Source: Sesamum alatum | Taxonomy: Eukaryota > Streptophyta > Magnoliopsida > Lamiales > Pedaliaceae | Reading direction: 5' to 3' | DNA length: 64,000 nucleotides | NCBI GenBank assembly: GCA_034509735.1 | Contig: JACGWO010000001.1 | Span: 33,855,966-33,919,965, forward strand | Shown: positions 46,683 through 58,534 of the stretch, piece after piece | Layout: each line of letters starts with the position of its first letter | How positions within the stretch are numbered: the first letter of the stretch is position 1 | Notes under the pieces: generated by a model | Databases searched by the model: none | What the model saw: only the letters and a program-made list of their open reading frames with translations | What the model was told of the DNA's origin: nothing | Program-made: the position numbers and the translations under genes

Positions 46683-49599
46683 TGTTAGCATAGGTGACCA
46701 TGTAGCCAATCTTGGCGGGCAAAATGTAACCTATGTCTATACAATTTCAGTGTTTTGATAAACTATTAATGAATAAAGAAGTTAAATTCATTCTGACATT
46801 ACTTTGTTTGCGTTCACTTTACTGTTTTATATCTATCTGTTCACTAAGCAAACAAAGCCCACGGACTGAAAACCTATTTCAGGGACTGGGACTACGGATG
46901 GAGGGAGGTCTATGAAATCAGTCCCGCCGAATCAGTCCGAAAATCTCCAAGTCAAGGAATCTCGAAATTGGGTACCGAGATTCCCCTTGAGACTTGCACT
47001 AAGCATCTGCTGTCGTATTTCATCGACGGGTGACGAAGGTCGTCTAAGCAGTGTTAGTGGGTTAGCCTGCTAGGGAGCAGCTGACTGAGGTGACTCGCGG
47101 GAACCGTCTTACGGAGGACCTTGAGTAGGGTCAGCAAGGTATGACGTGTATTCCCGGTTCCAACGGTACAGGCCAAGTCCTTTGACTTGAGGAACTGCTG
47201 AGTTTACCTGTATATCAGGTCTGTATCTTAGATATGGTGAGAGATTGCCAAGAAGCACTTGAGTAGTGATAAGCTATATCTAGTGCAGCTCTTGTGTACA
47301 GAGTGACAGTAGTTTCCAAGAAAGGATCTGTCTCCTGTCAAAGGCATTGACAGTTGAGTCTCACGTATGCTCTGTATCTTGTCCCTAAAATATGTGGCCA
47401 TAGTAACTGAACAGAGGGGAAGGTTTCCCTTGCGGCGTTTAGTAAGGACAGACTGGCACTTAGGTCCAAAATGGGTACCTGCATTTTCTGTGCCCTAGAC
47501 CCTAAGTGGTGAGACCGTAGACAGAAGGACAAGTGTACTGTTAGAGCCTAAATGGTCATCCCCGAAATTTCACCTAGTTTCTAGTGCCATGGACCGTTGC
47601 TAGATGGCCACCCATGGTAACGGACGGATTCCAGGAATCCGACCAAGTCTAGCTGAAAGGTGAACCTAAAGAGTGACACACAATCCACACACATTGAGTA
47701 TTTAATTTAGAATTAAATATTAGAGAAAAGGAATGATTAAATTGGATTTAATCGGGTCCTTTTATTTTCTTGGAGAATTAATTCCTTTTATTTGATAAAA
47801 GGGATTAATCTAATAAATTAGATTTATGAGAGATTAATTTAATGGCCTTAGAATAAATATTTATGTTTATTTATTTGGGCCTTTGGAATATTTAATAGGA
47901 TTTAAATATTCCATTAAAATTAAATTAATGGTTGAGATGGAAAGGGAGAGATGGATGCCTAGGATTGATTTGACTAGGTCAAACACTACTTTGACTAGGA
48001 CTTTGACTAGGTCAAAATTCTAGTCAAAATAGACCTCTTTAGAGTTGGAGTTTAAAGAGGATTAAACTCCTCCTCTATATATAGTCCTAGCCTTTCACTA
48101 TTTGAAGAGTGATGAAATTCCAACACACACACAACACACACACAAACTCGGTTCTCTCCTCTCCCTACTCGTCCGCCCTCTCTCTCTCTCTCTCTTATAC
48201 AAGAAAATACTTCTTGTTCTTTTGTTCTTGGAACAATAGAACTTAGGAAAATTAATACCGTTAATCAATAACGTGTTACTAATTCATCCTCTCCAAAATA
48301 TACTTGTTCGTTCGCTAGCACGACGTGCAAGATACGTGGGTGGATTGCGTGTTACAGTTTGGAGAATCTCATGTTAGAATAGGTGACCAGAAAGTCAATG
48401 GTATTGGCTGTTCTGAGAACCATTCGTCAATCTGTGAACAAGTAATATTATGTTAATGAATGCAGTAAGGATTCATAGGCATGAGTTTGTTGTACTTACT
48501 GCTTGCATCGTTACGATGTCACAACAAACGCCCACAGACTGAAATAACATTTCGGGAAATTGGAACTACGCTTGGAGGTAGGTTCATGAAATCAGTTTCG
48601 CCGAATTAGTCTGAAATACTCCAAGTCAAAGGAATCTCGAGACAGGGCATCGAGAATCCATTTGAGACTTGCACTAAGCATCTGCTGTCGTGTTTCATCG
48701 ACGGGTGACGAGGATCGTCTAAGCAGTGTTAGTGGGTCGGCCTGCTGGGGAGCGGCCGACTGAGGTGACTCGCGGGAATCGTCATATAGAAGCTACTCGG
48801 GCTTGGTCGGTATGACTCGTATTCCCGGTTCCGATAGTACGGGATTAGTCCTCGGACTTGAGCATCACGGCAGTCCCCTACATACTAAGGCTGTATCTTG
48901 GATCTGGTGAAATTTGACCGATTATATCACATGGTCATCATAAGCCTCGTCCAGTGCAGTCGGAGTATGTAAGAACGGTGAATTCCAAGATAGGATCTGT
49001 CCCCTGTCAAAGGATATGACAGCAAGATCTCCTATGCGCTCGGAGATGGTTTAGACTCACAAAGTCTATGGCCATAGCACTTGATGTAGTGGGAAAGGAT
49101 TTCCTACGTCGAGTTAAACCTATCTCGAGCATTATGCATAGTTGCCTAGTCAACGATGGGAACCGACCCCTAGACTAAAGGCCGGGAGACAGGCGACAGT
49201 AGGACCGTACCCGTACGTATCGAGCGTCGGTAGGACCGCACCTGCGTATAACTCGGAGCCTAAATGTTCACACCATAAATTCACCTAGTCTCTAGTGCCA
49301 TGGACCGTTGCTAGATGGCCACCCATGGTAACGGACTACTTTAGTTATGAAATAATGAAAAGTAGGTCCAAGTCTAGCTGAAAGGTGAACCTAAAGAGTC
49401 ACACCCGCTACACCAAATGAAAGGGAATTAATTTGGAATTAATTCCGGGAGAAGGTTTAATTTAATGGAATTAAATTATACTTCTTGGAGATACAAGCCT
49501 CGATGTATTATTTGGAATAATCGGGCTTGAGTTCATAAATTAGATTTATGAATTTTACAAAGCATGGGCTTTCCTTTTAATTAGATTAAAAGGGTGAAT

Positions 49600-49965
49600 T
49601 AATTAATTAATGGGCTTGGTATTAAATAGGATTTAATATAAAGTCCATGGACTATTTAATTTGGAATTAAATAAAGTCCATTCCATTAATTAATTAATGG
49701 GCTTAGTATATTAAATAGGATTTAATATAAAGTCCATGGGACTATTTAATTTAGAATTAAATAATCCCATTCTATGGAATTAATTAATGGGCTTGGTATT
49801 AAATAGGATTTAATATAAAGTCCATGGACTATTTAATTTGGAATTAAATAAAGTCCATTCCATTAATTAATGGGCTTAGTATATTAATAGGATTTTAATA
49901 TAAAGTCCATGGGAATATTTAATTTAGAATTAAATAGGCCCATTCCATAAAGCCCATCAAAATGG
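49600..49965 (+). repeat. Four tandem AT-rich units in the G 5' LTR
   Basis: A unit of 80-97 bases, with ATTAATGGGCTT(A/G)GTAT, TTTAATATAAAGTCCATGG and ACTATTTAATTT(A/G)GAATTA, occurs four times here and in the 3' LTR (57450-57815). LTR 6 has three. The unit is upstream of the TATA box, in U3, where repeated enhancer-like units are common. Confidence 0.85.
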
Positions 49966-50120
49966 ATGGACAAGATTTGATCTAGAGAATGATGAGATGA
50001 AGGGCCATGATTAATTTGACTTAATCAAAGCCTAATTTGACTAGGATTTGACTAGGTCAAAATCCTAGTCAAAGTGTGTCTCTTTGGAAGAGTTTGAGAA
50101 GGAATAGGAATTCCATCTTC

Positions 50121-50128
50121 TATAAATA
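50121..50128 (+). promoter_or_regulatory. TATA box of the G 5' LTR
   Basis: TATAAATA in the context ccatcttc-TATAAATA-cttaaaa, matched at 57977-57984 in the 3' LTR and in reverse in LTR 6 near 23733. Confidence 0.75.
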
Positions 50129-50539
50129 CTTAAAAAAACACACACTTACACCTAGTATTCTCTACAACTCTCATCTCTCATCTCTCTCAAATTCGTCCAC
50201 CCTCTTTCTTCTCTCCAAGAAATATACTTTGTTCTTCTTGATTTTATTCAAGTTAAGAACGTAAGAGACGCCGGTTGCGTTAATTGATAGCGTGTACCGA
50301 TGTCTCTTCTCCCCAATGATTTTCTTGCTAGCACAAGGGTTCGTTGCTTTCCGGTGCAGCGAGTGAGATGATTTAGAGGGTCTCTTCTTGAGATCTTGGT
50401 GCAAAACGGGGAACAATGCATGTAGCCGAACGAAGACAAAACTACAACCGGGTAGGTTCTTTAATTATGGTTTTCGTTTCTAATTCTATGGCCTCCATGT
50501 TGTGTTTTATTGAACATGAGATACACCGAACGCCCGGGA

Positions 50540-50564
50540 GAATCAAGGGCACACCCCTTGATTC
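50540..50564 (+). other. U5 hairpin of the G LTR
   Basis: GAATCAAGGG-cacac-CCCTTGATTC, a perfect ten-pair stem with a five-base loop, right after CGAACGCCCGGGA. The 3' LTR copy is at 58388-58412. Counterparts with changed but still paired stems occur in every complete LTR of the window. Confidence 0.8.
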
Positions 50565-50687
50565 GTTTATGTATATTATGCATAGTTTAAATTCCATTTA
50601 ATTATGCTTTGTAATTTTTATTACGCACTATTTCGCGCTTCCGTTATTCGCGTTAATCTCCCGGGACGATCCACCGATTTCTTTCAG

Positions 50688-50699
50688 TGGTATCAGAGC
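50688..50699 (+). other. G primer-binding site
   Basis: TGGTATCAGAGC, one base after the LTR end; initiator tRNA-Met type. Confidence 0.95.
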
Positions 50700-53088
50700 C
50701 CGGTTCGGTGTATAGGCCTAGAATTCTATGTGCTATGTGCGTTTAAGCATGATAAACGTGTTTTAATTTACGTTTATAGCATGTTTATCGTAGATATTTA
50801 TTGGCGTTTAATTTTGCATGGGATTTTGGATCTTGGTTTTCTTGAATGTGTTTATACATGTTCTATGGTTTTATTTATCTTGTGGTTCAGAAAAATTGCA
50901 TGAAAAATCGAAAAGAAGTGAAAAACGGCGAACCGGCAGCAGCAGCACGCTGGCCGCGCGCACAGGGGCGCGGCCGGGCGCGCGTGCAGGCAGGGGCCTG
51001 CGCGCGCCCGGCCAGCGCGCCCAGCGTGCGCGGACAGCGCGCGCGCTGTGCCGGCCGCGCGCGCGCAAGCGCTAGGCGCAGGCGCGCGCTGGGCGCGCGC
51101 ACGGCATGCGCTGGGCGCGCGCGCTGTGCGCGCAGGCAGAGGAGCCTGCGCGCGCGCGCGCGCGCCTGGCCGGCCGGCTGTGCCGTTTTCCGTTTCTCTC
51201 CCGTTTTTGGCTCGTTTTTCAAAACTGTTTTTACTGTATTATTTTTATGATATTTTCTGCATTATTCTGAACCCGTTGACTTAGAATATTTATTTTTTGA
51301 GATTTGGAATTTTCTAAAATAAATATTGCTTGGTTGATGAGGAAAGGGTTTCCTAACAAGATTTAATTTTTGCAATGGTTGCACCAATGATCAAAATTCA
51401 CATGTGAAATTTCGCAATAATTTCTGCGTTTTATGATGTTGGACATCATGGTTATTTTATGGCTTGAGTATGAGTAGATCTTGACATGTATTAATATTGC
51501 ACGAATGTTGGATTTTGGAATTCTTGAATAAATGGGCATATTCTTGAATTGTTGATTTTTGTGTTTCAGAAAAATTTGATTTTTCTGTATAATTCTGGGA
51601 ATTTTTCTTAATTAATTAACTTGGGGCATTTTAATTTTGGTTGAGATTTTATATTTCATAGAATTAATATTGCCTTGTTAATTATGGAAAAGGTTTTTCC
51701 AACAAAAATCGTTGTGCATAGGTTGCACTATTATCCAATGTTTGGTGTGGATATTTTACATGTAGTTTCTGCATTTATTTTATGGTATGGATTATCATGG
51801 ATGTTGGTATAGCATATTTTACGTGGGATATGTATTTGTGCTATTTGTGTTAATTGATTTGACAAAGGATGATCACAAAGCCCCTAGACCGCATGTATGG
51901 TTTATTTACATTTATTTGTTGGGTTGTGGCCTGTGTGCCTCTTTATTTTCCTCTCTGTCTCTCTTCTAGTGCCTTGGAATAATAAGGCTTTCTCTCTCCC
52001 TCCCAATGTACTCCCCCCAAATGTTTAATTGGGGTTTCTTATTTTATGATGTAATGAGAGTAGAATTAGTGGTGAGGTTTTATTCTTTTTTGTAAATAAA
52101 AGCTGCAAGAGAAGATAAGCCCAAGGTGTTGGAGGCCCATGGAGGTTGCCATCAGATGGCCCATGGAGGATCCATGGAGAAGAAGCCCGGTGTAGGCCCA
52201 CGATGGAGAGCCCAAAGAAGATAAAGAGGACTTACAAGGCCCATTGCATGTAATGGGTTATTAAAACTTGTAATAGTGTAGGGCCTACCCTTAGATTGAC
52301 CATAGATCCACTGCGGGCTCAGTGGGTCGCATAGGTTTGGGCTTGTGATCATCCTACAGGGGCGTGCTAGACTTTATTTTGCATGCGATGCGTATTTTAT
52401 GCTTATGATTATTCTATATGCTTTATGTATGGTTACATTCACGCTTAGAATATTTCTGCCATAACGCACGCAATGCAATACTTAATATGTGATGAGGTCT
52501 CGTTCTATCAAAACTCTCACTTGGTTAAACCAAGTTAAATATAGACCCTTAATAAATGGACTAGGACTCTGGGAGTCTGTCCAAGCCTTCCATCCATGGC
52601 AAAAGTGAGGAAGATCTTTTAGGTCGATAGCGTGGTCTCACGAGTCGTGGCACGACTATCGTGCTTAAAAGAAGCTGCACTTTGTCATGAACGATGAGTA
52701 GACTACTGTTACCTGTCTCACGAGTCGTGGAGGTAGCAGTGAGTTTATGAATCGGTTGATTGGGTCGGGTCTAACGCCCGAATAACGTGATTCGCTTGGA
52801 GTCCTCGGGATCACGTGAAAGGGTGAGGCAATTATCTTGGGAATCTCGTGGAACGAGAATGGTATGGAATACCTCCCACGGGTTCTTTTACCATGCGAAT
52901 CGTAAAAGCGGGGTATGGGGGAGATCGCTGTGGATCCCGAGCCCACTAGGAAAGGATTTCCCGAAAACAACGTTTGAGAGTGCCGTGTTTTCGTAGAAAT
53001 AGTGGGAGAGGTTAAGGACTAAAGACCGAGACTTAACCAAAATATTACTTCATTCTGCTTATTATTTTCTGTTTCATATATGTTGTGA
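50700..53088 (+). other. G: long untranslated leader with GC-rich island
   Basis: About 2.4 kb with no credible gene. The GC-rich island at 50928-51180 (GCGCGC-rich, self-complementary) produces long Arg/Ala-rich open frames in all frames, which I reject as genes. Hairpin ATGATGT-tgg-ACATCAT is at 51433-51449. The CACTG/CAGTG hairpin is at about 52311-52326. The twin motif TCTCACGAGTCGTGG lies at 52636-52650 and 52707-52721. The last copy ends 368 bases before the gag ATG. Confidence 0.8.
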
Positions 53089-53900
53089 ATGTCTAAGAAT
53101 CCACCAAACACATCACTAAGAGGCTCATTAAAAAGGAACCAATTAGACGAATTGACTGCGAAATCTTAAGATGGTCTTAGATTTCCAGAACCTTAACTCA
53201 CATACCGGAATGAGGACGTTCCTCAGCCCTTGCCGGAGGGGTCGACAACTAAGGCAACGCTTGGCGTTCAAAAGTTGAAGGATGACCACCGACAAGTAGG
53301 ATATAATGATGTTGGCTCAAACTATGCTTCGTTTGCATCATGTCTATATGGTCTTGGACCAGCATGTGGGGTAAAATGCAACGAAGGCATGTTTGGAGCT
53401 AAGATGACGGAAGGGATGTCGGTACAAAGAACATGGAGTGATGATGCAATCCCTAGTGGAGAAGCTCAAAAGACCTCCACGTCAGTCTTAGAGGCGTACA
53501 TTGACATGATCCTTCAGTCTCTTCCTTCCTCCTACGAACCATTAATTATCAACATGAATGAGCTTAGAAAAGATCTTCATAGGTTGGTAATTATGTCGGT
53601 CTAGTACGAGGCAACGATTGCAAAATCTGCGCCGTTGGTACTAGTAGGAGAGGCTTCAACCTCCATAGCGAAAGGCAAGGGTGCCAGACGCTAAAAGAGG
53701 AAGAAGGGTAAGGTAACATCAACTATTGCAGCACTTCAAGTGTTGTTCCTTTACAACACAAGGTGGAGGTAAAGGAAAGAGCAAAAGGTTCAAGCAGTCA
53801 ATAGATTCTAAGAACGTAAGCATTTACTGTCGTAAAAAGGGCCATTGGAAAGGGGAGTATTCTAAACCCCTCTCCAATGTAGGTAAAATTTGATATTGAG
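53089..53900 (+). pseudogene. G: degenerate copia gag
   Basis: MSKNPP opens the frame, but the capsid start is scrambled and hits a stop within 30 codons. Recognisable pieces: LPEGSTTKATL, FGAKMTEGMSVQ, YIDMILQSLPSSYEPLI (53400-53560), a stop in the next codons, YEATIAKSAP, VLVGEASTS and a basic KRKKGK. The zinc knuckle is IYCRKKGHWKGEY: the first Cys and the last Cys are lost. This gag cannot make a normal capsid. Confidence 0.85.
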
Positions 53901-56214
53901 TATTGACATGATCACTTTTACTCTATTTGGTATTTGATACCATTCCTATCACTAATCTGCGGGTGGTTTGCAGAAAGTGAATAAGGACTTAAAAAGCCAA
54001 GAACAGTTCTAGGATTCAACAATGGCAAGGTCCATTGATGAAAAGGACTAGAGACTTGTTAGGCCCATAATCGTGATCATGTTAGGGTAATATAGGAATT
54101 ACGTAACCTAGCTTGATCAAAAGTATGTCTCTTTGTTGGACAAAGGTTTTATTACATACATATTTGATCAAACAAAATTATTGAATATTGATTCATGTTT
54201 GCTAGTGTTTGTACGTAAATTCCTAAAATACCATCCTATAAAAGGTTTATGGATACTCAAAATTCAAATTATTTAAATGGATTAATCAAGACCAACTTAC
54301 AGATTTGGCATCTACAACAGCTAGGACGTTTCTTCTTATTAAAAGATAAGTAAATTGGAAAGTTCGATGAATCTAGAAATAGATGATTCGAATCGACTAA
54401 ATTTACAAGTCTTTTATGAAGAAGAAAGTCCGAAAGCTCTTTGTTGGACAAAGTATGCTTGCCAAATAGTCTATTGGAAGGGAGCCAATAAGACAACTGT
54501 AGGTTACTAATACACAAGACCATAAGAGGGTTCAAAAGTCTAAAGATCCCATAGGAGGTTTGGGAATTAGACTTAAGGAGGTGAACCATAAATGGTTGCA
54601 AAATTAAACCTGTTTCGATAGGATCGAAAAGGCCGTGTATTTAGTGGGAGCCCTTGAGCATCCAAGTTGAGAATGGAATTCTCAATGAAACATTTCCTAT
54701 AAAGGCCAAATATGACGGTCTATGATAAAGGGAATGATCGAATCTCGTTGGACGAAGATCCATCGAAGTTTCGCCCAATTACCTTAGCCCGTGTAGACGT
54801 AGACTCAAAATTGCCAACGTAAGGAACATGGCACTTTGCTAGGAGTCAAGCACAAGGAGCCATGGTTTGGCAAGCCTATGTCCCGACAAAGTTCTTGAGC
54901 ATGTAGAAGGATCCTACATACGTCAAGGGACTAGTGGGAGGCAAATTAGACTCGGTGTCTGGTTTGTGTAGGTTGACGACAGAATAATGCTAAAACGTTG
55001 CTTATAATTGCATTTCTATCTTAAATTGATCATATTCCAAGTCCCCTTAAGAACGAACCCGAATGTCGTAAAAGGTACGAGTGATCGGGATATGTTCAGT
55101 CAAATTTGGATAGTAATCCAAATGACCTGCGGAATGTGATGTTGGACATCGTAGTAGGATTTATGGAGAGGAGCCATAGAATCCACTAGGAAATTCAAAC
55201 AAGGTTTGAAACACCGCATAACTGGAATATTCGTTTTGACGAGCTCATACGGAGCATGACTCGATCTTAAACGACGTAGGTGATCAGTGGGAGTAGAAAT
55301 GGCGTTCCAAGTGTTTAAGTGTGTAATGTCTTGATTCATGGATGAATTCAAGGCATTAGGAATCACTAAAACACAAACCGTAACTCACGAAAATTCTCCA
55401 TGACATTTTAGGGATCCCACATACATTTCATGAATTGAGCTTTTCAAAGACTCAGTCATGGTGGACTGATGAGAAAAACTCATATATGTAGAGAGACAAG
55501 TTGTTCAAGACTCAGTCATAGTAAGACTGATGAGAAAACATGGATACTATGCATAAAGCATCAAGCCATTCAAGACTTAGTCACGGTGGACTAATGAGAA
55601 GGCTTGGATGTTGAGTATCCCCTACGTCTCAACCCTAGGCAAACATATGATATGTTTACTCGGTGCATAGGAACCGATGTTGAGAGTGCTTCTAGCATGG
55701 CTCAACATAAATCGGTAATGCACTGAGGGGTTGAAGACAGCAATCAAGAACGATCCTTAGTACCTGAATAAGGACTAAAGATGTGTTCATGATGCACTGT
55801 CTGTTGAGAGTTGTTTTGGAAGGCTAGAGCGATACTAGCTTCCAGAGCATAAGTGAAAACCAGTTAGTCTCAAAGGTATGCACAGTCAGGCCCAATGACG
55901 AGTGCATCGGATAGTGGTCACTGATGAAGACCGCGTCCATAGGATGGACGTGGCGCCTAGCACGACCAAGCCATGTTTGCCTAAATGGCAGGCAACTTGG
56001 CTATGGGAGTATTGGCACGAGATCTCATCACAAGATCCACGAAAATATTCTTAGACAACCACCATCTCTAAGAGGCAATGGTGGATAGAGGTAACACGGT
56101 TAGACCGTATTGCTTCGCAAGGAAATATAAGCGGACCCACAATACCTTAGTCGGTATCGTAGATTACTCATACTCAGAGGATTCTGAACAAAGTGGGTAA
56201 TTGACTTATTGGTC
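53901..56214 (+). pseudogene. G: degenerate copia pol
   Basis: Only short matches in shifting frames survive: pre-integrase text (QIWHL, KLFVGQSMLAK) near 54300-54480, integrase C-terminal text near 54830-54960, the SDI..D linker near 55080-55170, and reverse transcriptase scraps (FDELIRSM) near 55230. RNase H scraps, including a Ser-Glu-rich end, run up to the polypurine tract. The YVDD box and the DDE triad are not recognisable. About 2.3 kb remains where a working pol needs about 3.4 kb. Confidence 0.75.
55438..55608 (+). repeat. Triplicated segment inside the G pol remnant
   Basis: Copies at 55438-55479, 55499-55542 and 55563-55608, period 61-64 bases. They share TTCAAGACTCAGTCA, then GGACTGATGAGAAAA. 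They derive from the codons for KLSKKQSPKTDEEL, present once in A, B, D and E. Each copy contains an imperfect CAGTC ... GACTG hairpin. Confidence 0.8.
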
Positions 56215-56225
56215 AAGTGGGAGAT
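56215..56225 (+). other. G polypurine tract
   Basis: AAGTGGGAGAT directly before the 3' LTR; identical to those of A, B and E. Confidence 0.94.
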
Positions 56226-58534
56226 TGTTAGAATAGGTGACCAGAAAGTCAATGGTATTGGCTGTTCTGAGAACCATTCGTCAATCTGTGAACAAGTAAT
56301 ATTATGTTAATGAATGCAGTAAGGATTCATAGGCATGAGTTTGTTGTACTTACTGCTTGCATCGTTACGATGTCACAACAAACGCCCACAGACTGAAATA
56401 ACATTTCGGGAAATTGGAACTACGCTTGGAGGTAGGTTCATGAAATCAGTTTCGCCGAATTAGTCTGAAATACTCCAAGTCAAAGGAATCTCGAGACAGG
56501 GCATCGAGAATCCATTTGAGACTTGCACTAAGCATCTGCTGTCGTGTTTCATCGACGGGTGACGAGGATCGTCTAAGCAGTGTTAGTGGGTCGGCCTGCT
56601 GGGGAGCGGCCGACTGAGGTGACTCGCGGGAATCGTCATATAGAAGCTACTCGGGCTTGGTCGGTATGACTCGTATTCCCGGTTCCGATAGTACGGGATT
56701 AGTCCTCGGACTTGAGGATCACGGCAGTCCCCCTACATACTAAGGCTGTATCTTGGATCTGGTGAAATTTGACCGATTATATCACATGGTCATCATAAGC
56801 CTCGTCCAGTGCAGTCGGAGTATGTAAGAACGGTGAATTCCAAGATAGGATCTGTCCCCTGTCAAAGGATATGACAGCAAGATCTCCTATGCGCTCGGAG
56901 ATGGTTTAGACTCACAAAGTCTATGGCCATAGCACTTGATGTAGTGGGAAAGGATTTCCTACGTCGAGTTAAACCTATCTCGAGCATTATGCATAGTTGC
57001 CTAGTCAACGATGGGAACCGACCCCTAGACTAAAGGCCGGGAGACAGGCGACAGTAGGACCGTACCCGTACGTATCGAGCGTCGGTAGGACCGCACCTGC
57101 GTATAACTCGGAGCCTAAATGTTCACACCATAAATTCACCTAGTCTCTAGTGCCATGGACCGTTGCTAGATGGCCACCCATGGTAACGGACTACTTTAGT
57201 TATGAAATAATGAAAAGTAGGTCCAAGTCTAGCTGAAAGGTGAACCTAAAGAGTCACACCCGCTACACCAAATGAAAGGGAATTAATTTGGAATTAATTC
57301 CGGGAGAAGGTTTAATTTAATGGAATTAAATTATACTTCTTGGAGATACAAGCCTCGATGTATTATTTGGAATAATCGGGCTTGAGTTCATAAATTAGAT
57401 TTATGAATTTTACAAAGCATGGGCTTTCCTTTTAATTAGATTAAAAGGGTGAATTAATTAATTAATGGGCTTGGTATTAAATAGGATTTAATATAAAGTC
57501 CCATGGACTATTTAATTTGGAATTAAATAAAGTCCATTCCATTAATTAATTAATGGGCTTAGTATATTAAATAGGATTTAATATAAAGTCCATGGGACTA
57601 TTTAATTTAGAATTAAATAATCCCATTCTATGGAATTAATTAATGGGCTTGGTATTAAATAGGATTTAATATAAAGTCCATGGACTATTTAATTTGGAAT
57701 TAAATAAAGTCCATTCCATTAATTAATGGGCTTAGTATATTAATAGGATTTTAATATAAAGTCCATGGGAATATTTAATTTAGAATTAAATAGGCCCATT
57801 CCATAAAGCCCATCAAAATGGATGGACAAGATTTGATCTAGAGAATGATGAGATGAAGAACCATGATTAATTTGACTTAATCAAAGCCTAATTTGACTAG
57901 GATTTGACTAGGTCAAAATCCTAGTCAAAGTGTGTCTCTTTGGAAGAGTTTGAGAAGGAATAGGAATTCCATCTTCTATAAATACTTAAAAAACACACAC
58001 TTACACCTAGTATTCTCTACAACTCTCATCTCTCTCAAATTCGTCCACCCTCTTTCTTCTCTCCAAGAAATATACTTTGTTCTTCTTGATTTTATTCAAG
58101 TTAAGAACGTAAGAGACGCCGGTTGCGTTAATTGATAGCGTGTACCGATGTCTCTTCTCCCCAATGATTTTCTTGCTAGCACAAGGGTTCGTTGCTTTCC
58201 GGTGCAGCGAGTGAGATGATTTAGAGGGTCTCTTCTTGAGATCTTGGTGCAAAACGGGGAACAATGCATGTAGCCGAACGAAGACAAAACTACAACCGGG
58301 TAGGTTCTTTAATTATGGTTTTCGTTTCTAATTCTATGGCCTCCATGTTGTGTTTTATTGAACATGAGATACACCGAACGCCCGGGAGAATCAAGGGCAC
58401 ACCCCTTGATTCGTTTATGTATATTATGCATAGTTTAAATTCCATTTAATTATGCTTTGTAATTTTTATTACGCACTATTTCGCGCTTCCGCTATTCGCG
58501 TTAATCTCCCGGGACGATCCACCGATTTCTTTCA
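56226..58534 (+). mobile_element. G 3' LTR
   Basis: 2309 bp, nearly identical to 48372-50686. TATA at 57977-57984, U5 hairpin at 58388-58412. It is followed by duplication tctca and the resumed S2 sequence. Confidence 0.96.

Larger units (their letters stand above)
48372..50686 (+). mobile_element. G 5' LTR
   Basis: 2315 bp, TGTTAGAATAGG to CCGATTTCTTTCA. The promoter TATA is at 50121-50128 and a U5 hairpin at 50540-50564. Differences from the 3' copy include gagc/gagg, one C in two C runs, ggg/gaa near 50000, one A in an A run, an extra seven bases in the TCTCAT run (about 50168-50185), and T/C near 50644. The indels account exactly for the six-base length difference. Confidence 0.96.
48372..58534 (+). 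mobile_element. Ty1/copia retrotransposon G (subfamily III), complete ends, dead gag-pol
   Basis: A full-length insertion of 10163 bp: 5' LTR, primer site, 2.4-kb leader, degenerate gag-pol, polypurine tract and 3' LTR, with perfect duplication tctca at 48367-48371 and 58535-58539. It is the youngest insertion in the nest: by eye the LTRs differ by four substitutions and four small indels. The internal coding region is nevertheless full of stops and frameshifts, which fits mobilisation in trans. Confidence 0.95.

Noticed and set aside
50846..51284. Long Arg/Ala-rich open frames on both strands
   Set aside because: They come from the GC-rich island of the G leader, which is open in several frames at once and differs completely between copies.
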